DNA of 64,000 bases from Zea mays. Lineage: Eukaryota; Streptophyta; Magnoliopsida; Poales; Poaceae. The notes beneath the pieces were generated by a model. That model had not been told where the DNA came from and ran no database searches. It saw nothing but the letters and a program-made list of their open reading frames with translations. The stretch covers positions 84,192,683 to 84,256,682 of the forward strand of contig NC_050096.1 of NCBI RefSeq assembly GCF_902167145.1. The letters are read 5' to 3'. A program made the translations under genes and the position numbers. Below, piece by piece: positions 53,278 through 64,000 of this stretch; position 1 is the stretch's first letter, and each line of letters begins with the position of its first letter.

Positions 53278-56200
53278 ATGGCGGAGCACCTCCTGTCGAC
53301 GGCCGTGCACGACACGCTGCCGGGGAGCTACGTGCGGCCGGAGCCGGAGCGCCCGCGCCTCGCGGAGGTCGTGACCGGCGCGCGCATCCCCGTCGTGGAC
53401 CTGGGCAGCCCCGACCGCGGCGCGGTCGTGGCCGCCGTCGGCGACGCCTGCCGCTCGCACGGCTTCTTCCAGGTCGTCAACCACGGGATACACGCCGCCC
53501 TGGTCGCGGCGGTGATGGCCGCGGGGCGCGGCTTCTTCCGGCTGCCCCCCGAGGAGAAGGCCAAGCTCTACTCCGACGACCCCGCCAGGAAGATCCGGCT
53601 GTCCACCAGCTTCAACGTGCGCAAGGAGACGGTGCACAACTGGCGCGACTACCTCCGCCTGCACTGCCATCCCCTCGACGAGTTCCTGCCCGATTGGCCG
53701 TCCAACCCGCCCGATTTCAAGTATGTTGGCTGCTTCCACGATTTGAATTCAATTATTACTTTTTATATTTAAAAACGAGCTGAGGCAAATTGCTAGTGCG
53801 AAGTAGTATGTGGGGAGTGGAAGTAGCTCATGACGCCCACCATTCTGGTAGGGGGAAAATTAGTTCAGGTAGACATCTGCATTTCAATTTTCAAATGCGT
53901 AGTGGTCGAAAGAAAGGAAAACGCTCAGTTTTAGGAAAGGAAACGACCTGAGGCTGACGACTGGGTACCCACTCCACTTGTAGTGGCATAAGCACACTAC
54001 TCTCTCTCTCTCTCTCTCTCTTTTTCTTTCAAATGTGTACTAATTGAAATATAAGGGAGGACCGAGGAACCCATATACCCAATCTGTATAGTAGGTTTTG
54101 AGAATTTGAGCTCCTGCAGAGCGCTCCACGCATTGTCCCATACTGAAATCAACAGCCACTTGCATTTTGGACCATTGCCTTCCAAGAATAAGCAAACAGG
54201 AGAAACAACTTTTCTATAAGCTCTTTTCGTAAGACAGGAGAAAGAGAAAGTGGCATCATCTTTGGGCAACTGCACACTTGACAGTTGTCACTCATAAAAA
54301 TCAAGCCAATTTTTTCACGGGGAAAAGAAAAGAACTCGTTTCAGCGGTGGCGGGACCGGTCCGAGGCTGTCGAGAAAGGAAGGGAAATTAACCCTCTGCA
54401 TACACGCGAATTAGGCACTGCGAGAGTGCCTGTTTTCTTGGGTGCAGACATCCAGGTTGTGGCGTACCGCGTACAGCGGTACAGCATCAGAAACAAAACA
54501 AAACAAAACAAAACAAAACAAAAAAACCCTTTGATGGGCATGGTTTGAGCTGACACTTTAGGGCTTGTTCGGTTATTCCCAATACACATGGATTGGATGG
54601 GATTGGAAAAAATTGTGAAGAAGTTTGAGCTGTTTGGGATTCAAACTCATCCAATCCCGCTCAATCCACATGGATTGAGAGCTAACCGAACAAGCCATTA
54701 AAGTGCAAACAGACAGACAGCGAGGCCATCGTAGAATCTATCAGATATATATATGATTTGGTTCTTTCCTTTTTCACGTGGTAGCAAGATAGGCATCGCA
54801 CAAAAGGATATATGAAAAACAGAACAGCGTGATTCATGCCACTGTCGATGCAAGTGTTTCGGCAATTCAGCATGCAGTCATCGGTTGGTTATTCATTCTT
54901 ATCGATATATTCAAATTCCACTCTACAAACAATAAAATCTTCTACAATACAAAATAGTACAAAACACTGTTTTGCACGGTCATTTGAGTAAGCTCCTGGA
55001 GTCGGTCTAAGGCCGAGAATAGGACAAGCATCAAGTTAGGCCAAATAAAAAGGGACAACTGTGATTACACCTTTCTCGGGTATTGCAATTGTGATTTACC
55101 CTTGTTTTTCAACTTTATGGTCTTACCCCTCAGTTTTGAAAACGAATTAAAGTTGTTGTTTGTCCCCTCCTCTTAACACGGTTAGTGAATTTTTAGTGTT
55201 AATTGTTATTATATACCTGTTCTCTCACCTTGTAATTGTGATTGTAACTTTTTTTTCTTAATTCTAATTTTCACTTACGGTGTTAAGAGGGGGAGGGCAA
55301 ACGTCAGCTTCGTTTTTAAAACAGAGGTGTAAAATTACAAAGCTGAAAAATGGTGAATAAAATCGCAATTACAATATCAGTTTCTAACGGGTATAGAAAC
55401 TGAGTAGATTTATATAAATCCATAAATTTCCCTAGTTCAATCCGGATTGTATTCCCAGATTCTCTAGTTTTCTGTCATCCAAATTTTTAAAACATGATCC
55501 AATTGCCATTGCCATTGTACATAAGATCGAATCATTTTGCGTCCTTCGCCACTCTATTTCAACATCCTCATTAACTACCACCCTCCACCCCTACTCATAA
55601 ACCGGGAGTGGGACACCGAGACATGCATGGGCGATTTCTGTCACCAATGTTGCTTTAACACACGCAGCGTCACTCACTCGAGGTCGAGAGAGAAGGGGAA
55701 GGGGACAGCTCCGGCTCTTTGGTTTTTAATTTCAAGGATACGGCAAAGGGACACATTGCCACGCGAAAAGTCCAATCGTGAGCTAGCACTAGCACTAGCA
55801 GAGGTAAATTAAATTAACACGTCTAACTGCGCCGCAGCCACAAGCTGAAAGAAGCACATGCCGAATAGCCTGTGCAGTGTGGACAGCGCCACGGAGTGTC
55901 AAAAGGAAAAGTAGCCACCACTCTCAAAGTTTACAAGTTGACTAGGAATCATCCAGCAGACGTGTCTCTGTCCCGTGCGTGGCTCGGGACATTGATGTTG
56001 CATTGCATTGCAGTGTAGTGCCCTTTCTTTCGTAGACGTACGTGTAATGGTATTGGTATCAGACGACTACGACATGTCTGACACTATCACGCCCGCACGA
56101 CCGTACCAGGGAGACCATGGGCACCTACTGCAAGGAGGTCCGGGAGCTCGGGTTCAGGCTGTACGCCGCGATCTCGGAGAGCCTGGGCCTAGAGGCGAGC

Positions 56201-56827
56201 TACATGAAGGAAGCGCTGGGGGAGCAGGAGCAGCACATGGCGGTCAACTTCTACCCGCCGTGCCCGGAGCCGGAGCTCACCTACGGCCTCCCGGCGCACA
56301 CCGACCCCAACGCGCTCACCATCCTGCTCATGGACCCGGACGTCGCCGGCCTGCAGGTGCTCCACGCCGGCCAGTGGGTCGCCGTCAACCCGCAGCCCGG
56401 CGCGCTCATCATCAACATCGGCGACCAGCTGCAGGTGTGTGTGCGCGCGTAATTATCACTACTATCCGCTCTGTCTCTGTTCCCTAGCTCCCATGTCGCG
56501 GCCGGTCTCGGCGAGGCTGAGACAGCGACAGAGCGAAGCAGAACATGCTTCTGAACTGAATCATCCTCCGATGTTGCGTTGCAGGCGCTGAGCAACGGGC
56601 AGTACCGGAGCGTGTGGCACCGCGCGGTGGTGAACTCGGACCGGGAGCGCATGTCCGTGGCGTCGTTCCTGTGCCCGTGCAACCACGTCGTGCTCGGCCC
56701 CGCGCGGAAGCTCGTCACCGAGGACACCCCGGCCGTGTACAGGAACTACACGTACGACAAGTACTACGCCAAGTTCTGGAGCAGGAACCTGGACCAGGAG
56801 CACTGCCTCGAGCTCTTCAGAACCTAG
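53278..56827 (+). CDS. 2-oxoglutarate/Fe(II) dioxygenase, DMR6 / flavone synthase I type
   Basis: The only intact host gene in the window. Exons: 53278-53720, 56110-56434, 56585-56827; introns begin GT and end AG and keep the frame (phase 2, then phase 0), giving 336 aa. An N-terminal DIOX_N domain (IPVVDLG, GFFQVVNHGI) is followed by the 2OG-Fe(II) oxygenase fold: NFYPPCPEPELTYGLPAHTDPN with iron ligands His211 and Asp213, distal His268 (YRSVWHRAVV), and the oxoglutarate-binding Arg278-Met-Ser280. Length and sequence fit the DMR6/S3H/FNSI clade of cytosolic enzymes, members of which oxidise salicylic acid or convert flavanones to flavones; from memory it is very close to maize FNSI-type enzymes. 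In this clade loss of function raises pathogen resistance. Which substrate this protein uses cannot be told from sequence. GC-rich exons contrast with AT-rich introns and repeats. Confidence 0.95.
54561..54697. mobile_element. Tourist-like (PIF/Harbinger) MITE in intron 1
   Basis: 137 bp with ends GGGCTTGTTCGGTTA and TAACCGAACAAGCCA (one terminal mismatch), flanked by TTA (54558-54560 and 54698-54700), the usual PIF/Harbinger target. Internally it repeats ATGGATTG/CAATCCA words in inverted orientation. Confidence 0.75.
55080..55379. repeat. Foldback element in intron 1
   Basis: Two ~100-bp arms (55080-55179 and 55280-55379) are inverted copies at roughly 75% identity, best at the inner CCTCTTAACAC/GTGTTAAGAGG ends. 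They are separated by a 100-bp spacer. In the transcript this would form a long imperfect hairpin. No clear target duplication was found. Confidence 0.7.
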
Positions 56828-57103
56828 CGAATCGGATACGGATGGATGGATACATTACATACGCGCCCTCTGTTTTTCTCCATGACGTTAGAAGAACACG
56901 TTCTGCAATGTTTGTCCATTCAAGGTGGTATCAATCAAGGCTGTGGTCGTTGCAATTCTTCCGCTCCATATACATGATTAAATGCTTTGAAAGAAAAAGA
57001 AAAAAAAGAAACACAAGTATTATGGCACTACTAGTGTTTTTAGGAACAAGGAAAGAGGGGTTGCCCCTGCTGGCTATATATATTAAATATAAATAAAGGT
57101 AAG
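56828..57103 (+). other. 3' flank of the dioxygenase gene
   Basis: Presumed 3' untranslated region and downstream sequence. It contains an A/G-rich run (about 56992-57012) but no canonical AATAAA close to the stop. A weak ATAAATAAAG occurs at about 57089. Confidence 0.5.
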
Positions 57104-58560
57104 GCTGTAGACATTGGTGAATAAGAGAAAGTATTTGAGTTTCTCTATTGTCACTCCAGAACAGACTCCTTTGCCTCGATAACACTCGGCAAACGCTGGT
57201 AAAGAGGACTCGGTGAACTGTACATGGGCAACCGTCTTTTTGCCAAGTTCTTTATGTCGGACACTCGACAAAAAAAGTCGTCGTGACAACACCAAGTGAC
57301 GTGACAGAGCCTTTGCCGAGTGTGCTCACGAGCACTCGACAAAGAAGGCGTCTTTGCCGAGTGCCTACTGGTCTGGCACTCGTCAAGTGAGCTCCAATGG
57401 GCCCCACGTCACCCTCTGTGCCGAGAGTCGTAAGCTAACATTCGGCAAATGGAGCTTCTTTGACGAGTGTCTGTCTGCCTGGTACTCGGCAAAGAAAGCT
57501 TCAGTGGGCCCCCCACGTTAGTCTCTGTGCCAAGTGCGCTGGCTAGCACTCGACAAAGAGGCTTTACCGGTTCCTAGGTGTGCTCTCTTTGTCGAGTGCT
57601 ATGGTCAATGCACTCGGCAAAAAAATTCTTTGCCGAGTGTTACACTCGGTAAAGTGCTTGCAAAGCCTCTTTTTATTTGTTTTTTGTTTTTTCATCCAAA
57701 CAAACAAAAAATATATATCATTGACATCACATATATTACATAATCATCACATGTATCACCAACACCACATATCTCACAAATAGCACCACATCAACAAGTT
57801 TCACAACATAAATATCACCAACACCAAGTATCTCACAAACATACATATCACATGTATCTCAAAAATCAACACAAAGTATTACCAACATCAACAAGTTTCA
57901 CAAACACAAATATCACCAACACTCATAAACATAAATCTCACAAGTTTCACAATCACCACTAAAAGAAGATCATCAGTGAGGTGGCCCATTGGAATATAAG
58001 GCGGGTTAGGAACCCCTACGAAACGATTGGATCCTCGGATAGGCATAGCAAGAATATAGATGGCATCTACTCTGTAACCCTGAACTCAAGAGCAATTCCA
58101 TCTCAGCATCACACTGGACATAGGGCATTACGCATCTTAGTGGCTCAAACCTATATAGATCTTTGAGTCATGTCGTGCTTTACACGAACCATCGAGCTAT
58201 CATCGATCTTGTTGACCACAAAAAGTACTATGTGGTACACCGCGTAGTGTGTTGTCGGTAGCGCATATCCCTCTCTTGATGAACCGACGGGAGAAGATGA
58301 TTTACCACATGATTGAGGATTTGCCAGTAGGCTTCTTCATCCGGAGAGTTAGGGAGGTCGTTGGCAATCTGATCCAGCACGCCTTCGACCTGACTCGGTG
58401 TGTGCATGACCCGATCAAAGTAAGTGCTACAACTTCTCTTCCCAATTTCGTATAATGTAGCTGAGTATGAAGCTATGATACATGGATTACACATTGTTGT
58501 TTCACTCGGTATCAAGCGGCTTATGGTGTATGAGTCTTCTGTGACGCTTATGATAGTATC
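57104..58560. mobile_element. CACTA-type subterminal repeat cluster and internal fragment
   Basis: From 57180 to 57660 the words TTTGCCGAGTG and CACTCGGCAAA alternate in both orientations more than ten times. This is characteristic of the subterminal regions of a common maize CACTA group (recalled). A CA-rich, CACAAGTTTCAC-repeated stretch follows (57700-57970). A protein-like but unidentified segment then runs from about 58000 to 58460, with no recognisable transposase. The precise termini were not located. Confidence 0.55.
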
Positions 58561-58887
58561 CAGTGGCGGAGGCATAGCCCGCTAGCCAAAGCATGCGTCC
58601 AGGCTCGCCCTTCCGCACCCCAGTTAGAAGTGGTCCCAATCGCCGATGATAGCCCCCACACGGTCACTACTCAAGCCACCAGCCACCCAAACCATAGCGA
58701 GCGCAACTGCAGTGTGCAGCCGCTAGCCGTCTCCAGCCTTCGCCTCCGGCTCCTGTGCTCCAGGCTCCACTGCTCCAGCCTCCAACCGACAGCTAGCTCC
58801 TTGCCTCGTGCCTCCCTCCTCTCGCACCGCCACTGCCCATGGCCCAGCTCCGGCGGCCGGATCTCAGGCCCTGCGACCAGTGGGCAA
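58561..58887. other. hAT-terminus-like motif with GC-rich segment
   Basis: CAGTGGCGGAGG (58561-58572) resembles the terminus of grass hAT elements and the similar motif at 60006. It is followed by a GC-rich, protein-poor stretch of C/T-rich words (GCTCCAGGCTCCACTGCTCC). It may be the end of a second, truncated hAT copy, or of one element later split by the mini-LTR array. Confidence 0.4.
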
Positions 58888-59778
58888 TATTACAGTGGAC
58901 GCACTAACCAATTCAACCCAAAAGCTTAAACTGATGGGAGAAGGTAGACAATCCACTTATACACTTCAACACCCCACTCCGTGCAACAAGAGAGAAAGGC
59001 ACAAACGTGGAAATAAATGGGTGGAGACACAAATACAGCCTCTGCTAGGATTTGAACTCGAGACATCTGTCTTTGATACCATGTTAGAGTGGACGCACTA
59101 GCCCGTTCAACTCAAAAGCTTAAGCTGATAGAAAGAGGTGGACAATTCACTTATATTATATTCTAACACTCCCTCTCACGTCGAACCTCTTTTATGTTTT
59201 TGACGTGGAATATAAGAGCGAACAACAATTATTTTATTTAATTGTGTTAACCAGGATTCAAACTCGAGACCTCTGAATCTGATATCATATTAAGTTGCAT
59301 GCACCAATCAATTCAACCCAAAAGCTTAAGCTGATAGAAGGAGCTGAGAAATTCACTTATATTATATTTCAACACCCCCTCATGTCGAGCCTCTTTTTTA
59401 GGTCTCTGACGTGGAATATAGAAGCGAGCAACAATTATTTTATTTAATTGTGCTAACCAGGATTCGAACTCATGACCTCTAGTTCTGATATCATATTAAG
59501 TTGCATTTACCAACCAACAACATAACCCTTAAGCTGATACGAGGAGGTGGACAATTCACTTATATTATATTTTAACACTCCCCTCATGTCGAGCCTCTTC
59601 TGAGTCATCTCAGGTCGAGCCTCTTTTAGGTCTATGATGTGGAACATAGGAGCGAGAAACAATTATTTTATTTTAATTATGTTAGCCAGGATTCGATATT
59701 AAGTTACATGTACCGACAGTCCAACCTAAAAATTTAAACTTGATGGGAGAGATAGATAACCACTTGTAGACTTCGACA
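58888..59778 (-). repeat. Tandem array of five mini-LTRs (SMART/TRIM-like retrotransposon)
   Basis: Five related 82-87-bp units lie at 58888-58971, 59082-59168, 59288-59374, 59494-59577 and 59697-59778. They are separated by four ~110-125-bp spacers (step 194, 206, 206, 203). On the minus strand the best unit reads TGTTAGAATATAATATAAGTG ... CTCTAACA and is followed by TGGTATCAAAG, a tRNA-Met-type primer site. Each spacer contains GAGTTCGAATCC-like text. This is the structure of a tiny LTR element without coding capacity, repeated LTR-interior-LTR-interior. It resembles the SMART class of cereals (recalled). Confidence 0.8.
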
Positions 59779-60005
59779 CAGCACTCGACACAGCACAAAA
59801 GGTCAGCAACCGCACACGGCGACGGTGCAGCTCAGCTCCCTGCCTCCCTCCCTCCTCCTGCATAGCAGACGCGCCTGGCCAGCCGGCCACCTGCCACGGC
59901 CTGCCCCCGGCAGCCAGCGCCCAGCCCCAACACAACAGGTCAACAGCCGCTCAGCACTCTCCCTCTAGACGACGAACAGGCAGCAACGGCTACAGCGACT
60001 AGGAG
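59779..60005. other. GC-rich non-coding segment
   Basis: C/G-rich, without open frame of interest. It resembles in composition the stretches at 58575-58887 and 62830-63287, possibly pieces of hAT untranslated DNA. Confidence 0.35.
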
Positions 60006-62725
60006 CAGTGGTGGAGGACGCCAGAAAATTTAGGTGTTGCTAACGCAACGAAGAATAAAAATTTATGACACATTTTAAAATAACTTGTAGCTATAAAATA
60101 AGTAATAGATGTTGAAAATACCTTATTTAATAGTCATCTTGATTACAATCCATTTACAACCAAATGCCATATAGCGCATAAATTCTAGAAAAAAAGAAAA
60201 ATGAGTTACGAATGGAAAATTGAATTAAAAATTGTTGAACAAGTGAAATAAGAATATACCTTTAGTTGAGTCTAGTTCTAGGAGATCTAGGCAATTGCAT
60301 TTGTCTAGTTTTCTTATTTTAAAATGCCTTCTTGATTTTCTGAAGGTCCAGTCCTTTAAAAATCTCTCTTTCAATGTAGCACACCATCAAGTCATTTAAC
60401 CAACCATCGGACATCTTGTTGCGCAACTCAGTCTTAATGATCTTCATAGCTGAGAAGGCCCTTTCCACTGTTGCAGTCGCCACCGGTAACAACAATGCTA
60501 ACTCAATAAGTCGATATACCAGTGGAAACACAATATGCCTCTCAAGTTGAACCATTGTCTTTGATAGACTAGCAAGATCACAACAAGCTTTGAACTCTTC
60601 ATTTCTTCGTACATGAATAATAAATATTCTTAGCTGATCTTTTATAGTCTTGCAATCATCAAAAGAAAAATCATCAGAATAGATATCCGCGAGCCGAGCA
60701 AGCTTATCCACATCAAACTTAGAGAACGAATACCTTGGGTCAAGACAAGAAAAACACAGAAGCAACTCTTGAGATAGCTCATTAAAGCGATGATCAAACT
60801 CTGTGGTGATAGAATCTATAGCAGCATAGAAAGTATCAAAACGATAAAAATGCTCTGTGGTAATATTATTTCTCCCACCTTTTCTTGATCGACCAAATCG
60901 TGGTACAACATCACTCATATTTGGTATTGGGATATCATTTGCCAGGCAGAATGTTGTGGCTTCTTCCAACAATGGCTCCCAACCATCATTTCTCAAATTT
61001 ATCAAACATGTTCTCACATCAACAACCAAAGACATGGCTTGGACAACGTTTTGATCCTTTCTTTGCAAGAGAAGAGAAAGCTCATTTGTGATACGGAGGA
61101 TCTGTAACATCATCTTCATCATAAACACAAAGCTGAAACACTCCATTTTTCCAACAAAGCCACCTGCACCTGATGGATTACGCTCATCTTGGTGCACAAT
61201 TTCTAAAACTTCTATCACTGATTCCCACATGGACTCAATACGAAGCAAAGTCTTGTAATGAGATCCCCATCTTGTATCTCCAGGTCTTGACAATGATGTT
61301 TCTTGTTGTTTGCCTCTCCCTGATGAAATTTCTCCACTCTCTAACTTTGATAAGAGATTCAAATGATGCTTATGTTGTAATATATCCTTTATTTTGCAAG
61401 AAGCACAAGTGCTATTCACAATGGATGTTACATACTCAAACAAATCCTCAAGTGATGAACAACATTTTGAGACAGCAACAACAATCAATTGCAATTGATG
61501 AGCAAAACAATGAACATAGAAAGCAAATGGGTTCTCATCTCGAATTAATTTTTGAAGACCATTAAATTCACCTCTCATATTAGAAGCACCATCATACCCC
61601 TTCCCACTAAGTTTTGAAACAACTAATCCATGATCACTTATCATCTCAACTAATGCTTTCTTCAATGATTCTGATGTTGTACCCTTGACATGCTTGATGC
61701 CCAAAAATCTTTCTATTACTTCACCCTTTTTATTGACAAATCTCACAACAATAGCCATTTGTTCTTTAACCGATATATCACGGGATTCATCAACAAGAAC
61801 AGAGAATAAACAATCCCCCATTTCTTCTTTAATTGCTCGTGTGACTTCTTCTGCACAACAGTTTGCAAGTTCTTTTTGAATCGTCCCCGAAGTCATCTTA
61901 GCATTTTTGGGACACAACTCATCAAAATCTCTTCTTACCTCTTCATTCCTTTGTTTGTACCAATCAAGAAATTCTAAAAAAATTCCCGTTGTTTAAGGAA
62001 GTACTAGTCTCATCATGTCCCCGGAATGATTCAGCTTGCAATGCAAGAAGACTAACAATACTTAAGGAAGTTTCCAACCGTGTCTCATATTTGATCAATA
62101 CATCTTTACTATAATTTGCAACCTTATGACTAACACTTGACCTTTGGTTACAAAAATCATGGAATGTTGTCGCTGCAGTATTGTGTATGCTATTAGGCCC
62201 ACCAACATGTTTTGGAAATGCCGTATAAACATTTTTCCATTGTGAGAAGCCAACTTTTGTAAATGCATCATGGCAAAATTTATCATCCATTCAATCATGC
62301 TTAAAAAGGTAACAATAGAAGCAATAAGCCTTATTCTTCTCCACACTATATTCCAACCAACTATGTTGTCTAAACCAATGTTTTTGAAAGCTCCTTTTGT
62401 CATGTGACTGAGGAAAGTTATGACCAATTGGTTGAGTCGGACCTTTAGCTATGAAAGCCCTTGTAACATCATCTCTAATATTAGGAGCAAAAGAATCGAT
62501 TGGAATACGAAGTCCCGGATCAGAAATAATGTGATCCGGATTGAACTGATTTATACCTTCGACTTGACCATTAACATTTTCACCATTGGCATCTTCATTA
62601 TTATTCACTTGAACTCCAACTTGTATTTCGAGTTCATTGCAAACTCCACTAGCGCGAGTGCTTGGTCCACTTTCACTAGAAGCTTGACTGAAATAGCTCT
62701 TTAAATCTGTCATTTTACGAAGCAT
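60006..62725 (-). mobile_element. hAT transposon (3' end and coding part)
   Basis: On the plus strand the element begins CAGTGGTGGAGGACGCC at 60006, the typical terminus of this grass hAT group (complement of the 3' end). The minus-strand transposase gene lies inside. The 5' end is not identified: a GC-rich leader (62726-63287) is cut by an LTR at 63288. Confidence 0.65.
60319..62725 (-). pseudogene. hAT transposase with TTF-type zinc finger, broken
   Basis: The minus-strand frame starts MLRKMTDLKSYF. An acidic N-terminus leads to a TTF-type zinc-finger region (KHWFRQHSWLEYS, AYCFYCYLF). A DUF4371-like part of the RNase H-like catalytic core follows (FSVLVDESRDISVKEQMAI, YDGASNMRGEFNGLQ, YVHCFAHQLQL), then the hAT C-terminal dimerisation domain (LLLPVATATVERAFSAMKII). 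Two breaks: TGA at 62288-62290 within the frame, and a one-base gain in an A7/T7 run near 61976-61982. The portion 61974-60319, including the first catalytic Asp region and the dimerisation domain, is open for over 530 codons. Such TTF-hAT proteins resemble ZMYM1-like host annotations; this one is a transposase relic. Confidence 0.88.
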
Positions 62726-63287
62726 ATAACATGTATTAGATAAATAAAAGACATTAAAACAGTGGAATGTTCACATAATATAGAGAATTAGAGAGATACT
62801 TTTTTGGGCCATATTCTTTGCCATATTCTTGGAGCGAGCAGCGGAGCAGTGGAGCACGCAGGGACCCCGACCAGAGGCCAGAGCAGGCTAAGCAGCGCCG
62901 GCCCAGTCGGGCAGCCCGCAGGTGAGCACCGAGCCACCGAGGAGCGAGGACCGAGCTGCTCTACTGCTGCAGCCTGCAGCGCGGAGAGCCAGAGCGCGCT
63001 GCGGCGGCACGGCGCTGTGCACCGATGGCCTGGACTGGATTTGCTCCGCTGCTCCGCTGCTCCGGTGAGGCGCTGACCGTTGTGTTGTGCGCCACCGATG
63101 GCACTATGGCAGGTCGGTAGGACTGCAGGAGCGCAGAGCGCTGCCGAAGTGTCGCGCCCGTGCTGGACGCCGACTCGCCGAGGCAGTGCCGTAGTGACGA
63201 GGGACGAGCGGACTGCGGGTCTGTGGCTGTGGCGGCCTGTCCGGACGACGCTTGTAGGCGGACGGCGCTAGCAGCCTGAGACGGATG
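62726..63287 (-). other. GC-rich leader region of the hAT element
   Basis: From about 62830 the sequence is GC-rich with repeated CCGCTGCTCCGCTGCTCCG and GAGCG words. It has no transposase homology, and short open frames here are composition-driven. It likely represents untranslated DNA upstream of the hAT gene, ending where an LTR begins. Confidence 0.4.
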
Positions 63288-64000
63288 TGAAAGTCGCCTA
63301 GAGGGGGGGTGAATAGGGCGAATCTGAAATTTATAAACTTAAGCACAACTACAAGCCGAGTTAGCGTTAGAAATATGAACGAGTCCGAGAGAGAGGATGA
63401 AAAACAAATCGCGGGCAAATAAAGAGTGAGACACGATGATTTGTTTTACCGAGGTTCGGTTCTTACAAACCTACTCCCCGTTGAGGTGGTCACAAAGACC
63501 GGGTCTCTTTCAACCCTTTCCCTCTCTCAAACGGTCACTTAGACCGAGTGAGCTTCTCTTCTCAATCAAACGGAACACAAAGTTCCTGCAAGGACCACCA
63601 CACAATTGGTGTCTCTTGCCTCGGTTACAATTGAGTTTGATCACAAGAACGAATGAGAAAGAAAAGAAGCAATCCAAGCGCAAGAGCTCAAATGAACACA
63701 AATGTCGTTCTCTCTAGTCACTATTTGATTTGGAGTGATTCCGGACTTGGGAGAGGATTTGATCTCTTTGGTTGTGTCTAGAATTGAATGCTATAGCTCT
63801 TGTAATGTGTTGAAGGTGGAAAACTTGGATGCCATTGAATGTGGGGTGGTTCGGGGTATTTATAGCCCCAAACACCAAAAGTGGCCGTTGGAAGGCTGTT
63901 GTCGCATGGCGCACCGGATAGTCCGGTGCGCCAGTGGACACTATCCGGTGCGCCAGCCACGTCAGCAGGCCGTTGGGTTCTGACCGTTGGAGCTCTGACT
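63288..64000. repeat. LTR running off the right edge (Copia-like)
   Basis: It starts TGAAAGTCGCCTAGAGGG and continues with GGTGAATAGGGCG and ACCGAGGTTCGGTTCTTAC, sequence that is very common in maize (recalled). It is a distant relative of the solo LTR at 37270. It contains a TATTTATAG promoter-like word (about 63857-63865) and an 11-bp-armed dyad at 63908-63932 built on GCACCGGA/TCCGGTGC. The element continues beyond the window. Confidence 0.6.

Larger units (their letters stand above)
53721..56109 (+). other. Intron 1 of the dioxygenase gene (2389 bp) with repeats
   Basis: Donor AA|GTATGT at 53721 and acceptor CCAG at 56109. Contents: a CT/TC microsatellite (about 53999-54023), an AAACA pentamer array (about 54490-54525), a Tourist-like MITE (54561-54697) and a 100-bp-armed foldback element (55080-55379). 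The remainder shows no further recognisable feature. Open frames inside are not coding. Confidence 0.85.

Noticed and set aside
53128..53739. 203-codon minus-strand frame opposite dioxygenase exon 1
   Set aside because: Shadow of a GC-biased coding exon; the plus strand encodes a recognisable dioxygenase.
57024..57035. CACTACTAGTG as the 5' terminus of the downstream CACTA element
   Set aside because: It does not continue into the usual terminal repeat, no matching opposite end or 3-bp duplication was found, and CACTA is a common word.
58000..58575. Protein-like segment on both strands (for example 115 codons on the minus strand) as a captured host gene
   Set aside because: Neither strand gives a recognisable domain and frames are short. 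It sits in CACTA-type DNA. Left as an unidentified fragment.
58961..59500. GAGTTCGAATCC-like words as tRNA genes or a tRNA-derived SINE
   Set aside because: Only a T-arm-like word is present, without an A box or cloverleaf. The flanking mini-LTR and primer-site structure explains the repeat better.

Overview
This is a plant nuclear window, almost certainly from maize (Zea mays) or a close Andropogoneae relative. The evidence is dense nesting of kilobase-scale LTR retrotransposons, grass-type MITEs, CACTA and hAT transposons, and one intact GC-rich, intron-containing host gene. There is no operon structure, tRNA, rRNA or CRISPR array. Nearly everything other than that gene is mobile DNA in several insertion layers.

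Left part (1-25725). The 3' end of a decayed CACTA transposon (to 1840) is followed by a Tekay/Del-type Ty3/Gypsy chromovirus (2767-25720, target duplication TGCAC). Its 5' LTR holds a 719-bp non-autonomous hAT element whose empty site survives in the 3' LTR. Its gag is split by a much younger 9.7-kb Tat-like Ty3/Gypsy element (8928-18660, duplication ATATT). That inner element has an intact PR-RT-RH-INT gene, no gag, and a three-exon gene on the opposite strand with its own TATA box. The Tekay frame is riddled with stops, all of them TAG. It also carries an accessory ORF upstream of gag whose N-terminus resembles the histone H3 tail around K9.

Middle part (25726-52350). Old minus-strand Gypsy debris (LTR-like blocks, gag, RT/RNase H) abuts a Copia RNase H fragment. 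These are followed by a solo LTR (37270-38614) and a second, defective copy of the Tat-like element (40379-49972, duplication TCAAG) set into the 3' end of a Copia-like element. That element's LTR contains a 0.6-kb insert carrying a diverged copy of the upstream region of the downstream host gene, bracketed by ~84-bp direct repeats.

Right part (52351-64000). The host gene is a 336-aa 2-oxoglutarate/Fe(II) dioxygenase of the DMR6 / flavone synthase I type (three exons, 53278-56827). Its 2.4-kb first intron hosts a Tourist-like MITE and a foldback element. Downstream lie CACTA-type subterminal repeats, a tandem array of five ~85-bp mini-LTRs (SMART/TRIM-like), a broken hAT transposase gene on the minus strand, and an LTR running off the right edge.

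All calls rest on reading the sequence and family knowledge recalled from memory. No alignment or database search was run. Repeat boundaries given with a target-site duplication are firm; those in the 26-37 kb region are approximate.
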